Shown here one piece after another: positions 55,225 to 63,924 of a stretch of DNA of 64,000 nucleotides. A program made the translations under genes and the position numbers. The notes below the pieces were generated by a model that had not been told where the DNA came from, searched no databases, and saw only the letters and a program-made list of their open reading frames with translations. The stretch is from Crocinitomicaceae bacterium (GTDB lineage: Bacteria > Bacteroidota > Bacteroidia > Flavobacteriales_D > Crocinitomicaceae). Where the stretch lies: the NCBI GenBank assembly GCA_024643365.1, contig JAHENC010000003.1, positions 62,001 through 126,000 of the forward strand, in the 5' to 3' direction. Every line of letters starts with the position of its first letter. Position 1 is the first letter of the stretch.

Positions 55225-56057
55225 TTTGCTGCTTGATTTTCCGTTAACAATCCCAAATCTACCAATTCGGCAACTACATTGATGAAATCTTGAGAAGATA
55301 ATTCATTTCCATAATTCCAGTCCGTTTGGTCCAACCATTTTTCCACCTCTTCCTGAGGAAGAGCGTACCTCCAAGCAAATTGTTCGGCAGAATTTACTTC
55401 ATTTTTGAGGCGATATGCTTCTTTTTGAACAATAGAAAGCATTTCACGTAACAACACTTCATCCGAATGAACCAACTCACTTCTTACCGCCACCACAAAA
55501 CATGGCCAAGGTGTTAGGACCTCATCTAATAAGCGACATTTACCTTGATTCACAAAAGGGGAAGTGGTGAATTTTTCCCAAAGAAATCCTTGAGCCTCTC
55601 CATTGTTTAAGGCCCAAATCCCTCCATAAACATCCCCCACAACATTAAACTTTAATTCATCTAAGTTCCATTTTTCCTGGCGTGCTTTCACATAAGCCAT
55701 GAGGTGAGAACCTGATCCTTCTCGTGATATCGCAAACGTTTTTCCGTCTAAATCACTCACTTCTTTTATTGATTGGTCCACTGGAACGTGAAGTCCCCAA
55801 CACAATGGACTTGCGACGTAAACGTTCAAAATTTTTGCATCAAGTCCTTGTAATATCGCACGAGTTATTCCTTCGGTCAATAGAACGGCAATATCTATGG
55901 ATCCTGCTTGAAGTCCTTTAATCATTTGACCCGTTCCACCCGTCATATCAGACCAATGCAATTCAAGACCTAAAGATTGAAACGCACCCTCTTCGATGGC
56001 ATTACGCCAAGGAAGATTAAAATGTTCCGGCACTCCGCCTATTTTAAATCGCTTCAT
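55203..56057 (-). CDS. Periplasmic-binding-protein-like fold protein without signal peptide
   Basis: 284 residues. The sequence (FKIGGVPEHFNLPW, GTGQMIKGLQAGSIDIAVLLTEG, TFAISREGSGSHLMAYV, LTPWPCFVVAVRSELV) follows the type 2 substrate-binding protein pattern of the NMT1/SsuA/ThiY group. There is no signal peptide or lipobox, so it should be cytosolic. It resembles the Ca3427-like PBP2 group, whose members are cytosolic and of unknown ligand (from memory; needs a profile search). It overlaps the ABC exporter gene by 4 bp (ATGA) and the T9SS gene by 22 bp, but that exporter does not normally use a binding protein. Confidence 0.8.
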   Translation of the reverse strand: MKRFKIGGVPEHFNLPWRNAIEEGAFQSLGLELHWSDMTGGTGQMIKGLQAGSIDIAVLLTEGITRAILQGLDAKILNVYVASPLCWGLHVPVDQSIKEVSDLDGKTFAISREGSGSHLMAYVKARQEKWNLDELKFNVVGDVYGGIWALNNGEAQGFLWEKFTTSPFVNQGKCRLLDEVLTPWPCFVVAVRSELVHSDEVLLREMLSIVQKEAYRLKNEVNSAEQFAWRYALPQEEVEKWLDQTDWNYGNELSSQDFINVVAELVDLGLLTENQAANWEEKLF

Positions 56058-57829
56058 AACTCCTTTTGATTAAAAAATTGCCTGTCGTATAATCGTTTAT
56101 AATAACCGTTTTCTAGTTGCAGCAACTCCTGATGATTTCCTATTTCAACCAATTCACCTTTTTCCATCACTACAATTCGGTCCGCTTTTTGAATCGTTGA
56201 TAGTCGATGTGCTATGACGATAGATGTCCTTCCTGAAGTAATTTTCTCGGTGGCCCGTTGAATCAACTGTTCACTTTCGCTATCTACATTCGAAGTTGCT
56301 TCATCCAATATTAAAATTTGAGGAGCGTAAATATAGGCACGAATAAATGCGATTAATTGCCTTTGTCCAACTGAAAGCATCCCTCCTCTTTCGCCAATTT
56401 CGTGCTGATAATTTCCCGGTAATTTCATGATAAAATCATGCGCACCAACCGCTTTTGCTGCAGCTTCGACATCCGCCTGAGTAAACTGTGTATCCCCAAG
56501 AGTAATATTCGAAAAAATTGTTCCAGAAAAAAGGAAGACATCTTGCAATACTATCGCAATGTTTTTTCTTAACTCCGACAATTTTATCTCTTGGATCGGA
56601 ACACTTCCAATGCTGATGGTTCCCGAATCGTGTTCATAAAACCGACCGAGTAAATTAACAATGGATGTTTTTCCTGCTCCGGTTGCTCCAACAAAAGCAA
56701 CGGTTTCACCATGATGAATAGTCAAGTTCACATTTTTCAACACCGGTCTTCCTTCCACATAAGAAAAATAAACATTTTCAAAGCGAACAGGCTGTGCAAA
56801 ATCTATGTTGGTTAATGTCCCACTATCTTGTAAATCTGCATGTTCATCCAGTACATCAAATACCCTTTCCGCACGAACAGTACCGCGCTGCAAGATGTTG
56901 AATTTATCCGCAAGTTGTCTAATAGGACGATATAATTGATTAATCCACAAAGTGAAAGCAAAGACCTCTCCGTACATAGAGCGAATTTCAACGGATGTTT
57001 TTCCGGACACCTGTAGCGCTCCCCAAACCAACAAAAAGGCAACGGACAAAGAGCTCAGAATTTCAACAACCGGGAAAAAAATGGAGTTAGCCCATACAGC
57101 TTGAATGTGCGCTTGTTTGTGTCCCTCATTAATCTTTTCAAATCGCTTATACTCTTCCCTTTCTCTATTAAACAATTGAACCACGCTCATTCCACTTAAT
57201 CGTTCCTGGACAAACGTGTTTAATTTCGTTACTGCCAAACGTTCTTTTTGAAAAGAATCCTTCATTGACTTTGCGAAAATTCTTGTTGCCAATAATAAAA
57301 AGGGAATCGGTATGAGCGTCATCCAGGCTAATTCCCAATTATTCATAAACATGAGTACCAGAATAAATATCAAGGAAAAACAATCCGATATAATCTCCAT
57401 AATTCCAGAGGAGAAAACCTCTGTAATTGCCTCCATGTCAGAAACAACGCGCGTTACCATTGCACCAACCGGATTTTTATCAAAATAAGACATGCGTAAA
57501 CGGAGAAAATGTTCAATAATTTTTTTTCTCAAATCACGGATGACCGACTGTGCTAACAAGTTGGAGAAATAAGAAGAAATGAGTTGAAGAAATCCTTCTA
57601 ACACCATGACACTTAACAGGAGCAGTGACCACCAAAGTAACATAGATGGATTCTGTGTTTGGACAATATATTTGTCCACCATTCGTCCAATTAACAAGGG
57701 TCTCAATGGACCCGGAATGGAAAGCAACAGAACAGAAGTTAATGCAAGCAGTAAGTATTTGCGATAAGGTTTCGCAAAAAACAACAAGCGTTTAAACAAC
57801 TTTTTTTTCTGTGGTTGATTTGAATTCAT
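56054..57829 (-). CDS. ABC exporter (MsbA/MDR-like half transporter)
   Basis: 591 residues combining six transmembrane helices (about 20-310) with an ATPase domain (about 345-580). Walker A is GATGAGKTS, the signature LSVGQRQLIAF, Walker B ILILDEATS and the H-loop IVIAHRLSTI. The architecture fits lipid or drug exporters acting as homodimers. It is first in a three-gene minus-strand overlap set with the PBP-like and T9SS genes. The -7 element TAATTTTG ends 10 bp before its ATG. Its substrate cannot be deduced. Confidence 0.93.
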   Translation of the reverse strand: MNSNQPQKKKLFKRLLFFAKPYRKYLLLALTSVLLLSIPGPLRPLLIGRMVDKYIVQTQNPSMLLWWSLLLLSVMVLEGFLQLISSYFSNLLAQSVIRDLRKKIIEHFLRLRMSYFDKNPVGAMVTRVVSDMEAITEVFSSGIMEIISDCFSLIFILVLMFMNNWELAWMTLIPIPFLLLATRIFAKSMKDSFQKERLAVTKLNTFVQERLSGMSVVQLFNREREEYKRFEKINEGHKQAHIQAVWANSIFFPVVEILSSLSVAFLLVWGALQVSGKTSVEIRSMYGEVFAFTLWINQLYRPIRQLADKFNILQRGTVRAERVFDVLDEHADLQDSGTLTNIDFAQPVRFENVYFSYVEGRPVLKNVNLTIHHGETVAFVGATGAGKTSIVNLLGRFYEHDSGTISIGSVPIQEIKLSELRKNIAIVLQDVFLFSGTIFSNITLGDTQFTQADVEAAAKAVGAHDFIMKLPGNYQHEIGERGGMLSVGQRQLIAFIRAYIYAPQILILDEATSNVDSESEQLIQRATEKITSGRTSIVIAHRLSTIQKADRIVVMEKGELVEIGNHQELLQLENGYYKRLYDRQFFNQKEL

Positions 57830-57839
57830 ACTAGGTTCA

Positions 57840-57847
57840 CAAAATTA
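57840..57847 (-). promoter_or_regulatory. -7 element of the ABC exporter gene
   Basis: Minus strand TAATTTTG (TAnnTTTG) ends 10 bp before the ATG at 57829. No well-spaced TTG is evident. Confidence 0.5.
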
Positions 57848-57908
57848 ACGCAATTCACCAATAAATGCCTTGTATTTAGCCTTGCTTATAACGGTTCCGC
57901 CTAGGATT

Positions 57909-57938
57909 TTGTAGAAACTTTTATTTTAGCTACCTTTG
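57909..57938 (+). promoter_or_regulatory. Promoter of prs-rplY
   Basis: TTG (57909-57911), 19 bp, then TACCTTTG (57931-57938): a full consensus match. It rules out the in-frame TTG at 57936 as start and favours GTG at 57957. Confidence 0.72.
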
Positions 57939-57956
57939 CGTTCAATTTTCGAAGAC

Positions 57957-58886
57957 GTGGGAGTAAAAATATTTGCCGGTAGATCATCAGAAGCCCTTGC
58001 TGCTAAAGTAGCGGAAAGTTTTGGCGTTGAACTTGGAGACGTAAAAGTAAGTGTTTTCAGTGATGGAGAATTTCAACCTTCATTTGAGGAAACCGTTCGT
58101 GGACAAGACGTATTTATTGTTCAATCAACGATGCCGCCCACTGAAAATTTATTCGAGTTACTTCTGTTAGTCGATGCTGCACGCCGTGCTTCTGCTCGAA
58201 AAATCATTACCGTAATTCCTTATTTTGGATTTGCACGTCAAGACAGAAAAGACAAGCCTCGTGTTGCGATTGGAGCAAAGTTAGTCGCTAATATGTTGAT
58301 GGCTGCTGGAGTTGACCGTGTAATGACCATGGATTTACATGCCGATCAAATTCAAGGATTTTTTGAAGTACCGGTTGATCATTTGTATGCTTCTACTTTG
58401 TTTTTAGCAGAAATCGAAAAACTTGACACGTCAAATTTAGTTGTTGCAGCACCAGATGCTGGTGGAGCAAAACGAGCGAATTCATACGCAAAGAGTTTAA
58501 ATTGTGGTTTAGCGTTGTGCCACAAGCACAGAAAAAAACCAAATGAAATTGCTGAAATGACTGTCATCGGAGACGTAAACGGAAAAGATGTAATTATCAT
58601 TGATGATATGTGTGATACCGCAGGTACATTAACAACGGCAGCAGACCTTTTAATAGAAAAAGGAGCAAAAAGTGTTCGCGCTTTCTGTACTCACGCTGTT
58701 TTAAGTGGTCCAGCTTATGAACGTATCGAAAATTCTCAATTAACCGAACTAATCGTTACCGACACGATTCCTATGTCCAAACACAGCGACAAAATACGTG
58801 TAATCACGGTAGCAGAATTGTTTGGAGATGTTATCAAACGTCTTATAAACAACGAGTCAATTAGTTCTCATTTTGTAATCTCTTAA
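57957..58886 (+). CDS. prs: Ribose-phosphate pyrophosphokinase (PRPP synthase)
   Basis: 309 residues from GTG 57957, chosen because the promoter -7 element covers the longer in-frame start. It makes PRPP from ribose 5-phosphate and ATP for nucleotide, His and Trp synthesis. The family marks are FAGRSSEALAAKVAE, SDGEFQPSFEETVRGQDVFI, PYFGFARQDRKDKPR, MTMDLHADQIQGFF and the PRPP loop DVIIIDDMCDTAGTL. It is co-transcribed with rplY (12-bp gap). Confidence 0.96.
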   Translation: MGVKIFAGRSSEALAAKVAESFGVELGDVKVSVFSDGEFQPSFEETVRGQDVFIVQSTMPPTENLFELLLLVDAARRASARKIITVIPYFGFARQDRKDKPRVAIGAKLVANMLMAAGVDRVMTMDLHADQIQGFFEVPVDHLYASTLFLAEIEKLDTSNLVVAAPDAGGAKRANSYAKSLNCGLALCHKHRKKPNEIAEMTVIGDVNGKDVIIIDDMCDTAGTLTTAADLLIEKGAKSVRAFCTHAVLSGPAYERIENSQLTELIVTDTIPMSKHSDKIRVITVAELFGDVIKRLINNESISSHFVIS

Positions 58887-58897
58887 TTAATATATAC

Positions 58898-59485
58898 ATG
58901 AAAACAGCACATTTGAGCGGTTCGCTTAGAACGAACGTAGGGAAAAAGGATGCTGCCAGCCTAAGAAATGCTGGTCTAGTTCCTTGTGTGCTTTACGGCC
59001 AAGGTGAGCAAACTCACTTCTCAGTAAAGCGAACTGAAATGGACAAAATTGTTTATTCACCAGAAGTTTACCAAGTTGCCTTGGATATCGATGGGAAAAA
59101 AGCAATGGGAATCATTCGTGAATTGCAACAACACCCAACAAAAGACACGATTCAACACGTTGACTTTTTGGAGTTAAGCGATACCAAAGCAGTTCGCGTT
59201 AAACTTCCAGTTAGATTAACAGGATCTTCTCGTGGTGTAATGGCCGGTGGTAAATTAATGACCGTATTCCGTACATTGCAATGTATTGGATTAGCAAAAG
59301 ATCTTCCAGATGCAATTACTTTAGATATTTCTAAATTGCGTATTGGTCAATCTATCCGTGTAAACAGCATTGAAATTCCAGGTGTTACTTTATTAGACCC
59401 TGCAAATGCAGTTGTTGTTTCCGTTAAAATGGCTCGTGGTGCTGTTAAAGGTGCTGATGCTGACGACGAGGAAGAAGAAGCATAA
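58898..59485 (+). CDS. rplY: 50S ribosomal protein L25 (CTC/TL5 form)
   Basis: 195 residues. The N-terminal L25 domain (about 1-92: LSGSLRTNVGKKDAASLRN, VPCVLYGQGEQTHFSV, QHPTKDTIQHVDFLEL) binds 5S rRNA. The C-terminal TL5-type beta domain (about 95-180) is followed by an acidic tail (DADDEEEEA). The pairing with prs is a widespread bacterial arrangement. A strong terminator follows. Confidence 0.95.
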   Translation: MKTAHLSGSLRTNVGKKDAASLRNAGLVPCVLYGQGEQTHFSVKRTEMDKIVYSPEVYQVALDIDGKKAMGIIRELQQHPTKDTIQHVDFLELSDTKAVRVKLPVRLTGSSRGVMAGGKLMTVFRTLQCIGLAKDLPDAITLDISKLRIGQSIRVNSIEIPGVTLLDPANAVVVSVKMARGAVKGADADDEEEEA

Positions 59486-59521
59486 ATTCATTGGTGATGT
59501 TCATTCATCCCAAGACTTACT

Positions 59522-59549
59522 AAACCGCCCTTGTGGCGGTTTTTTTTTG
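59522..59549 (+). terminator. Terminator of prs-rplY
   Basis: AACCGCC-CTTGT-GGCGGTT followed by at least seven T residues, 37 bp after the rplY stop. Confidence 0.92.
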
Positions 59550-59619
59550 CCCATTTCACAAGATAATCTGTGACATCGTTTTCGAATTGATAATTGTTCC
59601 TTAATTTCGTTCCATTCAT

Positions 59620-60333
59620 ATGGCAACTAAATCTATTGTTATTATTCCCACCTACAACGAGCTCGACAATGTCGGGCCAATGGTCCGCGCAATAATGGCA
59701 CTGGAAAGAAGTTTTGATATACTCTTCATTGATGATCAATCACCAGATGGGACAGCTCAAAAAATTGAAGAATTACAAGCATCTTACCCTGAGCGTATTT
59801 ACTTAGAAAAACGAAGTGGAAAACTTGGTCTCGGGACAGCGTATATTCACGGTTTTAAGTGGGCACTAAAACACCATTATGATTATGTTTTCGAGATGGA
59901 CTGTGATTTTTCTCATAATCCAAATGATTTAATTCGACTGTTAGAAAGTTGTGAATCCGGGGTTGATGTCTCCATTGGATCTCGATATTGTCGAGGCGGC
60001 CATGTGAAGAACTGGCCATTGAAACGTATTTTGATGAGTTATTTTGCCAGTGTATACGTGCGCATCATTTTACTCATCGGAATAAAAGACACCACCGCTG
60101 GATTCAAATGTTATCGATCAGAGGTACTAAATACAATTAAACTGGACCATGTTACCTTTAAAGGATATGCATTTCAAATTTGCATGAAGTATGCCGCGTT
60201 GAAACACGGTTTTAAGGTGAAAGAAATTCCTATTACATTCATAGATCGTATTGTAGGAGAATCAAAAATGTCCACTGGAATATTTAAAGAAGCCTTCTTT
60301 GGAGTGTGGAAAATGCGAAAAATGGATTTATGA
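59620..60333 (+). CDS. Polyprenol-phosphate mannosyltransferase-like GT2 enzyme
   Basis: 237 residues of GT-A fold. SIVIIPTYNELDNVGPMVRA and DILFIDDQSPDGTAQKI form the nucleotide-sugar site, EMDCDFSHNPNDL holds the DxD-type metal site, and SRYCRGGHVKNWPLKR and TAGFKCYR match the dolichol-phosphate mannosyltransferase (DPM1-like) group. It would transfer mannose or another hexose to a polyprenyl phosphate at the inner membrane. No C-terminal membrane domain is present. Its stop overlaps the pyrC start (ATGA), so the two are translationally coupled. A near-consensus TAATTTCG element ends 10 bp before the ATG. Confidence 0.92.
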   Translation: MATKSIVIIPTYNELDNVGPMVRAIMALERSFDILFIDDQSPDGTAQKIEELQASYPERIYLEKRSGKLGLGTAYIHGFKWALKHHYDYVFEMDCDFSHNPNDLIRLLESCESGVDVSIGSRYCRGGHVKNWPLKRILMSYFASVYVRIILLIGIKDTTAGFKCYRSEVLNTIKLDHVTFKGYAFQICMKYAALKHGFKVKEIPITFIDRIVGESKMSTGIFKEAFFGVWKMRKMDL

Positions 60334-61670
60334 ATAATTACTTAATCAAAGCTGGTACCATTGTCAATGAAGGAAAACAATTCGTTGGTGATGTATTGAT
60401 ACTAAACGGCCGCATCGAAAAAATTGCTACAAGTATCGACTTGCCTAATGGCGTTACTGAAATCAATGCGGAAGGAAAATATGTCCTGCCTGGATGCATA
60501 GATGACCAAGTTCATTTTAGAGAACCAGGACTCACACACAAAGGAACTATTTTCACGGAGTCCAGAGCTGCTGTTGCTGGGGGCATTACTTCCTTTATGG
60601 AAATGCCCAATACTGTTCCAAATGCATTGACACAAGAATTACTTGAAGACAAATACCAAATTGCCGCGCAAACATCCTTGGCGAATTACTCCTTTTTTAT
60701 GGGGGCTTCCAATGATAACCTAGAGGAAGTATTAAAAACAAACCACCAAAATATTTGCGGTATAAAGATATTTATGGGTTCTTCAACGGGAAACATGTTG
60801 GTGGACAAAGAAGCCGTATTAGAAAGCCTCTTTTCACGTGTTTCGATGCTGATTGCTACGCATTGTGAAGATGAATTAACAGTTAGAACGAACATGGCTC
60901 GTTTTAAAGAGCAATATGGCGAAGAAATTCCCATTGAGGCACACCCATTAATTCGCAGTGAAGAAGCCTGTTTTCTTTCGTCTTCACTAGCTGTTTCCTT
61001 AGCTAAAAAACACCAATCGAGGTTACATATTTTACACATTTCCACAGAAAGAGAAACGCATTTATTTGATAATACGCTGCCATTAGAGAAAAAACACATT
61101 ACTGCAGAAGCATGTATTCACCACCTTTGGTTTTCAGATCAAGATTATGCAGAAAAAGGAAACTTCATCAAATGGAATCCAGCTGTTAAAACGGCAGCCG
61201 ACCGAGAAGGAATCTGGAAAGCTGTTCTGGACAACCGTATTGACGTTATTGCGACAGATCATGCTCCTCATACCCTTGAAGAGAAATCAAACACATATAT
61301 GGGCGCTCCATCCGGCGGACCTCTTGTTCAACACGCTTTAATTGCAATGTTAGAGAAAGTTGAAGAAGGTCGCATCAGTATTGAACGAGTTGTGGAAAAA
61401 ATGGCACATGCCCCAGCAACATTATTCAGAATTCAAGAACGCGGGTACATTCGCGAAGGATACCATGCCGATATTGTAATCGTTGATCCAAACAGACACA
61501 CATCCGTTCACAAAGAAAATTGTCTGTCCAAATGTGCATGGTCACCTTTTGAGGGACACACATTTACACATGCCATTGACAGCACATTTATCAATGGTCG
61601 TCTAGCTTATTCAAAAGGAGAGATTTTTGAAGGAAAATCAGGTTCTAGGCTCTTATTTGCTGTTTCATGA
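60330..61670 (+). CDS. pyrC: Dihydroorotase
   Basis: 446 residues from ATG 60330 (MNNYLIKAGTIVNEGKQFVG). Amidohydrolase landmarks are visible: CIDDQVHFREPGLTHKG (zinc-binding H-x-H in its degenerate QVHF form), EMPNTVPNA, HCEDELT, LHILHIST and ATDHAPHTLEEK (catalytic Asp). Dihydroorotase closes carbamoyl-aspartate to dihydroorotate in pyrimidine synthesis. This is the long, class I-like form. The first His of the HxH pair is replaced by Gln (DQVHF), unlike the usual DxHVHxR. It overlaps the DUF4296 gene by 4 bp. Confidence 0.9.
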   Translation: MNNYLIKAGTIVNEGKQFVGDVLILNGRIEKIATSIDLPNGVTEINAEGKYVLPGCIDDQVHFREPGLTHKGTIFTESRAAVAGGITSFMEMPNTVPNALTQELLEDKYQIAAQTSLANYSFFMGASNDNLEEVLKTNHQNICGIKIFMGSSTGNMLVDKEAVLESLFSRVSMLIATHCEDELTVRTNMARFKEQYGEEIPIEAHPLIRSEEACFLSSSLAVSLAKKHQSRLHILHISTERETHLFDNTLPLEKKHITAEACIHHLWFSDQDYAEKGNFIKWNPAVKTAADREGIWKAVLDNRIDVIATDHAPHTLEEKSNTYMGAPSGGPLVQHALIAMLEKVEEGRISIERVVEKMAHAPATLFRIQERGYIREGYHADIVIVDPNRHTSVHKENCLSKCAWSPFEGHTFTHAIDSTFINGRLAYSKGEIFEGKSGSRLLFAVS

Positions 61671-61999
61671 CGAAATTGGTAGCCACTTTATGTTTCTTTT
61701 GTTTCGTTGTGGCTTGTCAACAAACAACAACGAAAAAACCCTTACATCTAATGGATGAGGAAAAGATGAGCCTTGTTTTAGAACAAGTCTTACTCATGGA
61801 AAGTCATTACCAAAGTAAAAATGGTGTGCCAGGTATTTATAAAGATGCATTGGACGAATCGCTGAGTGAGATTTTTAAAAAACACCACGTAACAAAGAAA
61901 CAATTCAGAGATAGTTATGTGTTCTATGCAAGTCAGCCTGAAAAGTTCAAAGCACTGAATACATCTATAATGGATCGGTTAAGTCGTCAAATACCTTAG
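61667..61999 (+). CDS. DUF4296 small lipoprotein
   Basis: 110 residues. A lipoprotein signal (MTKLVATLCFFCFVVAC, Cys 17) is followed by a helical domain (MDEEKMSLVLEQVLLMESHY, IFKKHHVTKKQFRDSYVFYA) matching the Bacteroidota-specific DUF4296 pattern. Function is unknown; anchoring in the envelope is predicted. Its ATG overlaps the pyrC stop (ATGA), and its stop overlaps the convergent murI stop by 4 bp. Confidence 0.88.
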   Translation: MTKLVATLCFFCFVVACQQTTTKKPLHLMDEEKMSLVLEQVLLMESHYQSKNGVPGIYKDALDESLSEIFKKHHVTKKQFRDSYVFYASQPEKFKALNTSIMDRLSRQIP

Positions 62000-62820
62000 A
62001 AACTGTGGTGCTCAGCACGAACAGGATAACCTAAAAAACGTTCCGCTTTCTCATTAAATACAGCAGCAGATTCAGAACTGAAAAATTCCCGTTGGCCACT
62101 TTTCGATAATTTTTGATCCACTTCCGGATGAGCAAGCAGGTATTCTGTTAATTTCTTTGCGACAATCGGGCCCTGAGACACTACATTGATGTGTTTTCCT
62201 GCGATTTGCCGTATTTTCTCTTCTATTACCGGGTAATGTGTACACGCAAGAACGATCGTGTCTATGAGGGGGTCATTCATTAATAATGCTTGAACATCTT
62301 CCTCAATAAAATGGATTCCAGCCGGATGTTGGTGTTTTTCATTTTCTATCAATGGTACCCACATAGGACACGCATGTTGAGAGACCAAAACGTCCGGTGC
62401 AAATTTTTTCAATTCGATCAAATAAGATTCACTTTGAACGGTCCCTGTTGTACCTAGGATTCCAACGTGACGAGATTTGCTTAGAAAACCGATTTCCTCC
62501 GTACTTGGACGAATGACACCTAGTACACGTTTATCTGGAGCGATTTTGGGTAAATCTTGTTGTTGAATCGTTCGAAGTGCTTTTGCGGAAGCTGTATTGC
62601 ATGCAAGAACTACTAATGGACAGCCTTTATCAAATAAAAACTGAACAGCTTCCAATGTGTATTCATATACAACATCGAAGGATCTGTTTCCATAAGGAGC
62701 TCTCGCATTATCGCCAAAATAGATATAATCATAATCTGGCAGCGCTTTTTGCACTTCATCGAAAACGGTTAATCCACCGTAACCTGAGTCAAAAATACCG
62801 ATGGGAGCTCTTTTATTCAT
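61996..62820 (-). CDS. murI: Glutamate racemase
   Basis: 274 residues. The two-base active site is visible as ACNTASA and ACTHYP (both catalytic Cys), with the substrate loops IGIFDSGYGGLTVF and YFGDNARAPYG. It makes D-glutamate for peptidoglycan in the cytoplasm. The ATG is 4 bp after a TAGTTTTG element. The gene is convergent with, and overlaps, the DUF4296 stop. Confidence 0.96.
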   Translation of the reverse strand: MNKRAPIGIFDSGYGGLTVFDEVQKALPDYDYIYFGDNARAPYGNRSFDVVYEYTLEAVQFLFDKGCPLVVLACNTASAKALRTIQQQDLPKIAPDKRVLGVIRPSTEEIGFLSKSRHVGILGTTGTVQSESYLIELKKFAPDVLVSQHACPMWVPLIENEKHQHPAGIHFIEEDVQALLMNDPLIDTIVLACTHYPVIEEKIRQIAGKHINVVSQGPIVAKKLTEYLLAHPEVDQKLSKSGQREFFSSESAAVFNEKAERFLGYPVRAEHHSF

Positions 62821-62824
62821 GATT

Positions 62825-62832
62825 CAAAACTA
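62825..62832 (-). promoter_or_regulatory. -7 element of murI, placed for a leaderless mRNA
   Basis: Minus strand TAGTTTTG matches TAnnTTTG and ends 4 bp before the murI ATG at 62820. It starts only a few bases after the ompH terminator. No TTG is found at the ideal distance. Confidence 0.5.
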
Positions 62833-62838
62833 AACAAA

Positions 62839-62863
62839 AAAGGCAATCACATGGATTGCCTTT
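62839..62863 (-). terminator. Terminator of the OmpH/Skp gene pair
   Basis: AAAGGCAATC and GATTGCCTTT form a 10-bp stem with a 5-nt loop. On the minus strand it is followed by TTTTTTG. It lies 20 bp after the stop at 62884. Confidence 0.9.
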
Positions 62864-62883
62864 CGTTTTAATATTTCTTCAAA

Positions 62884-63399
62884 TTACTTTTTCGTTGCTG
62901 CCGCATCTAAGATCAACAACTCGGTAATAACTTCGTTTGTAATATCCATTCCGCCTTTGTAATACATAGTCATGGAAGATTGATCTAATACGTAATTCAA
63001 TTTTTTGCGCTCTGAAACGATTTCAATCGCTTTTTGAACACGCTCCAAAATAGGTTGATTTAATTGTTCGCTGTACGTTTTTAATTCCTGCTCCAATTCA
63101 CCTTGGCGTGTTTCCAAGTTTTGTTGCATGCGCATTAATTTGTTTTGCTCATTCTCTTTAATCATTGGAGGCATATCATTTCCTTTTTCCATGAAAATTT
63201 TATACGCTGCTTCAAATGCTTTTTGCATTTCTTCTAATTCCGCCACTCCTGATTTTTGAATCTGGTCTAATTGAGAAATCGCTGCTTTGCGAGAAGGCAT
63301 CGTGTCCAATAATTTTTGTGAGTCCACGTGTGCTACTTTCGATTGAGCTGCTGCTCCAAATCCAATAAATAAAACCAATCCTAATAGTAAATTTTTCAT
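62884..63399 (-). CDS. OmpH/Skp-family periplasmic chaperone (copy 2)
   Basis: 171 residues. Signal peptide MKNLLLGLVLFIGFGAAAQ, then the OmpH pattern: KVAHVDSQKLLDTMPSRKAA, a long helical hairpin (about 40-120, LEEMQKAFEAAYKIFMEKGN to LEQELKTYSEQ) and a closing strand region (KLNYVLDQSSMTMYY). Skp-type trimers hold unfolded outer membrane proteins in the periplasm. It lies 12 bp after the first OmpH gene and ends the unit with a terminator. Confidence 0.93.
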   Translation of the reverse strand: MKNLLLGLVLFIGFGAAAQSKVAHVDSQKLLDTMPSRKAAISQLDQIQKSGVAELEEMQKAFEAAYKIFMEKGNDMPPMIKENEQNKLMRMQQNLETRQGELEQELKTYSEQLNQPILERVQKAIEIVSERKKLNYVLDQSSMTMYYKGGMDITNEVITELLILDAAATKK

Positions 63400-63411
63400 T
63401 CTTTATCTGTG

Positions 63412-63924
63412 TTACTTTGTTATACCCATTTCTTCGAGAACAGAATCGCTCATGTCGAACTCCTTCTCTGCATAAACCAAATTACTTTGATTTGCTTTAT
63501 CAAAAACGAAGGAATATCCTTCTCTCTTTGCTACTTTTTTCATTGCAGTGAAAACTCTATCTTGGATAGGCTTCACTAATTCCTGGCGCTTTTGGAAATA
63601 ATCGCCGTTAGAACCAAAATGCTGTGTTTGCAATTCGATGACGTCTTTCTCCAATTTTTCAATTTCACTCTTACGCTTTTCCTTTTCCTCTTTTGGAAGA
63701 AGTACTTCTTCACGGTCAAAACTTGACTTTTTCGTTTTTATCACCTCGTAACGCTCTTCAATTTCTTTGGTCCAACGATCGGCCATTTTATCGAGTCGTT
63801 CTTTTGCCTCTACATACTCTGGCACATTTTTCAAGATGTAATCAGAATCAATAAACGCGTACGACTGTGCATTGGCAAATCGCATGCCAAAAAACAAGAT
63901 GAAAAGAAAACAATACTTTGACAT
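63412..63924 (-). CDS. OmpH/Skp-family periplasmic chaperone (copy 1)
   Basis: 170 residues. Signal peptide (MSKYCFLFILFFGMRFANAQ) followed by YAFIDSDYILKNVPEYVEAK, a long coiled-coil hairpin (about 45-125, KERLDKMADRWTKEIEERYE) and the OmpH C-terminal strands (KREGYSFVFDKANQSNLVYA). In Bacteroidota these paired genes usually follow an outer membrane assembly factor (BamA) gene; any such gene would lie beyond the right edge. No gene is supported in 63925-64000. Confidence 0.93.
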   Translation of the reverse strand: MSKYCFLFILFFGMRFANAQSYAFIDSDYILKNVPEYVEAKERLDKMADRWTKEIEERYEVIKTKKSSFDREEVLLPKEEKEKRKSEIEKLEKDVIELQTQHFGSNGDYFQKRQELVKPIQDRVFTAMKKVAKREGYSFVFDKANQSNLVYAEKEFDMSDSVLEEMGITK

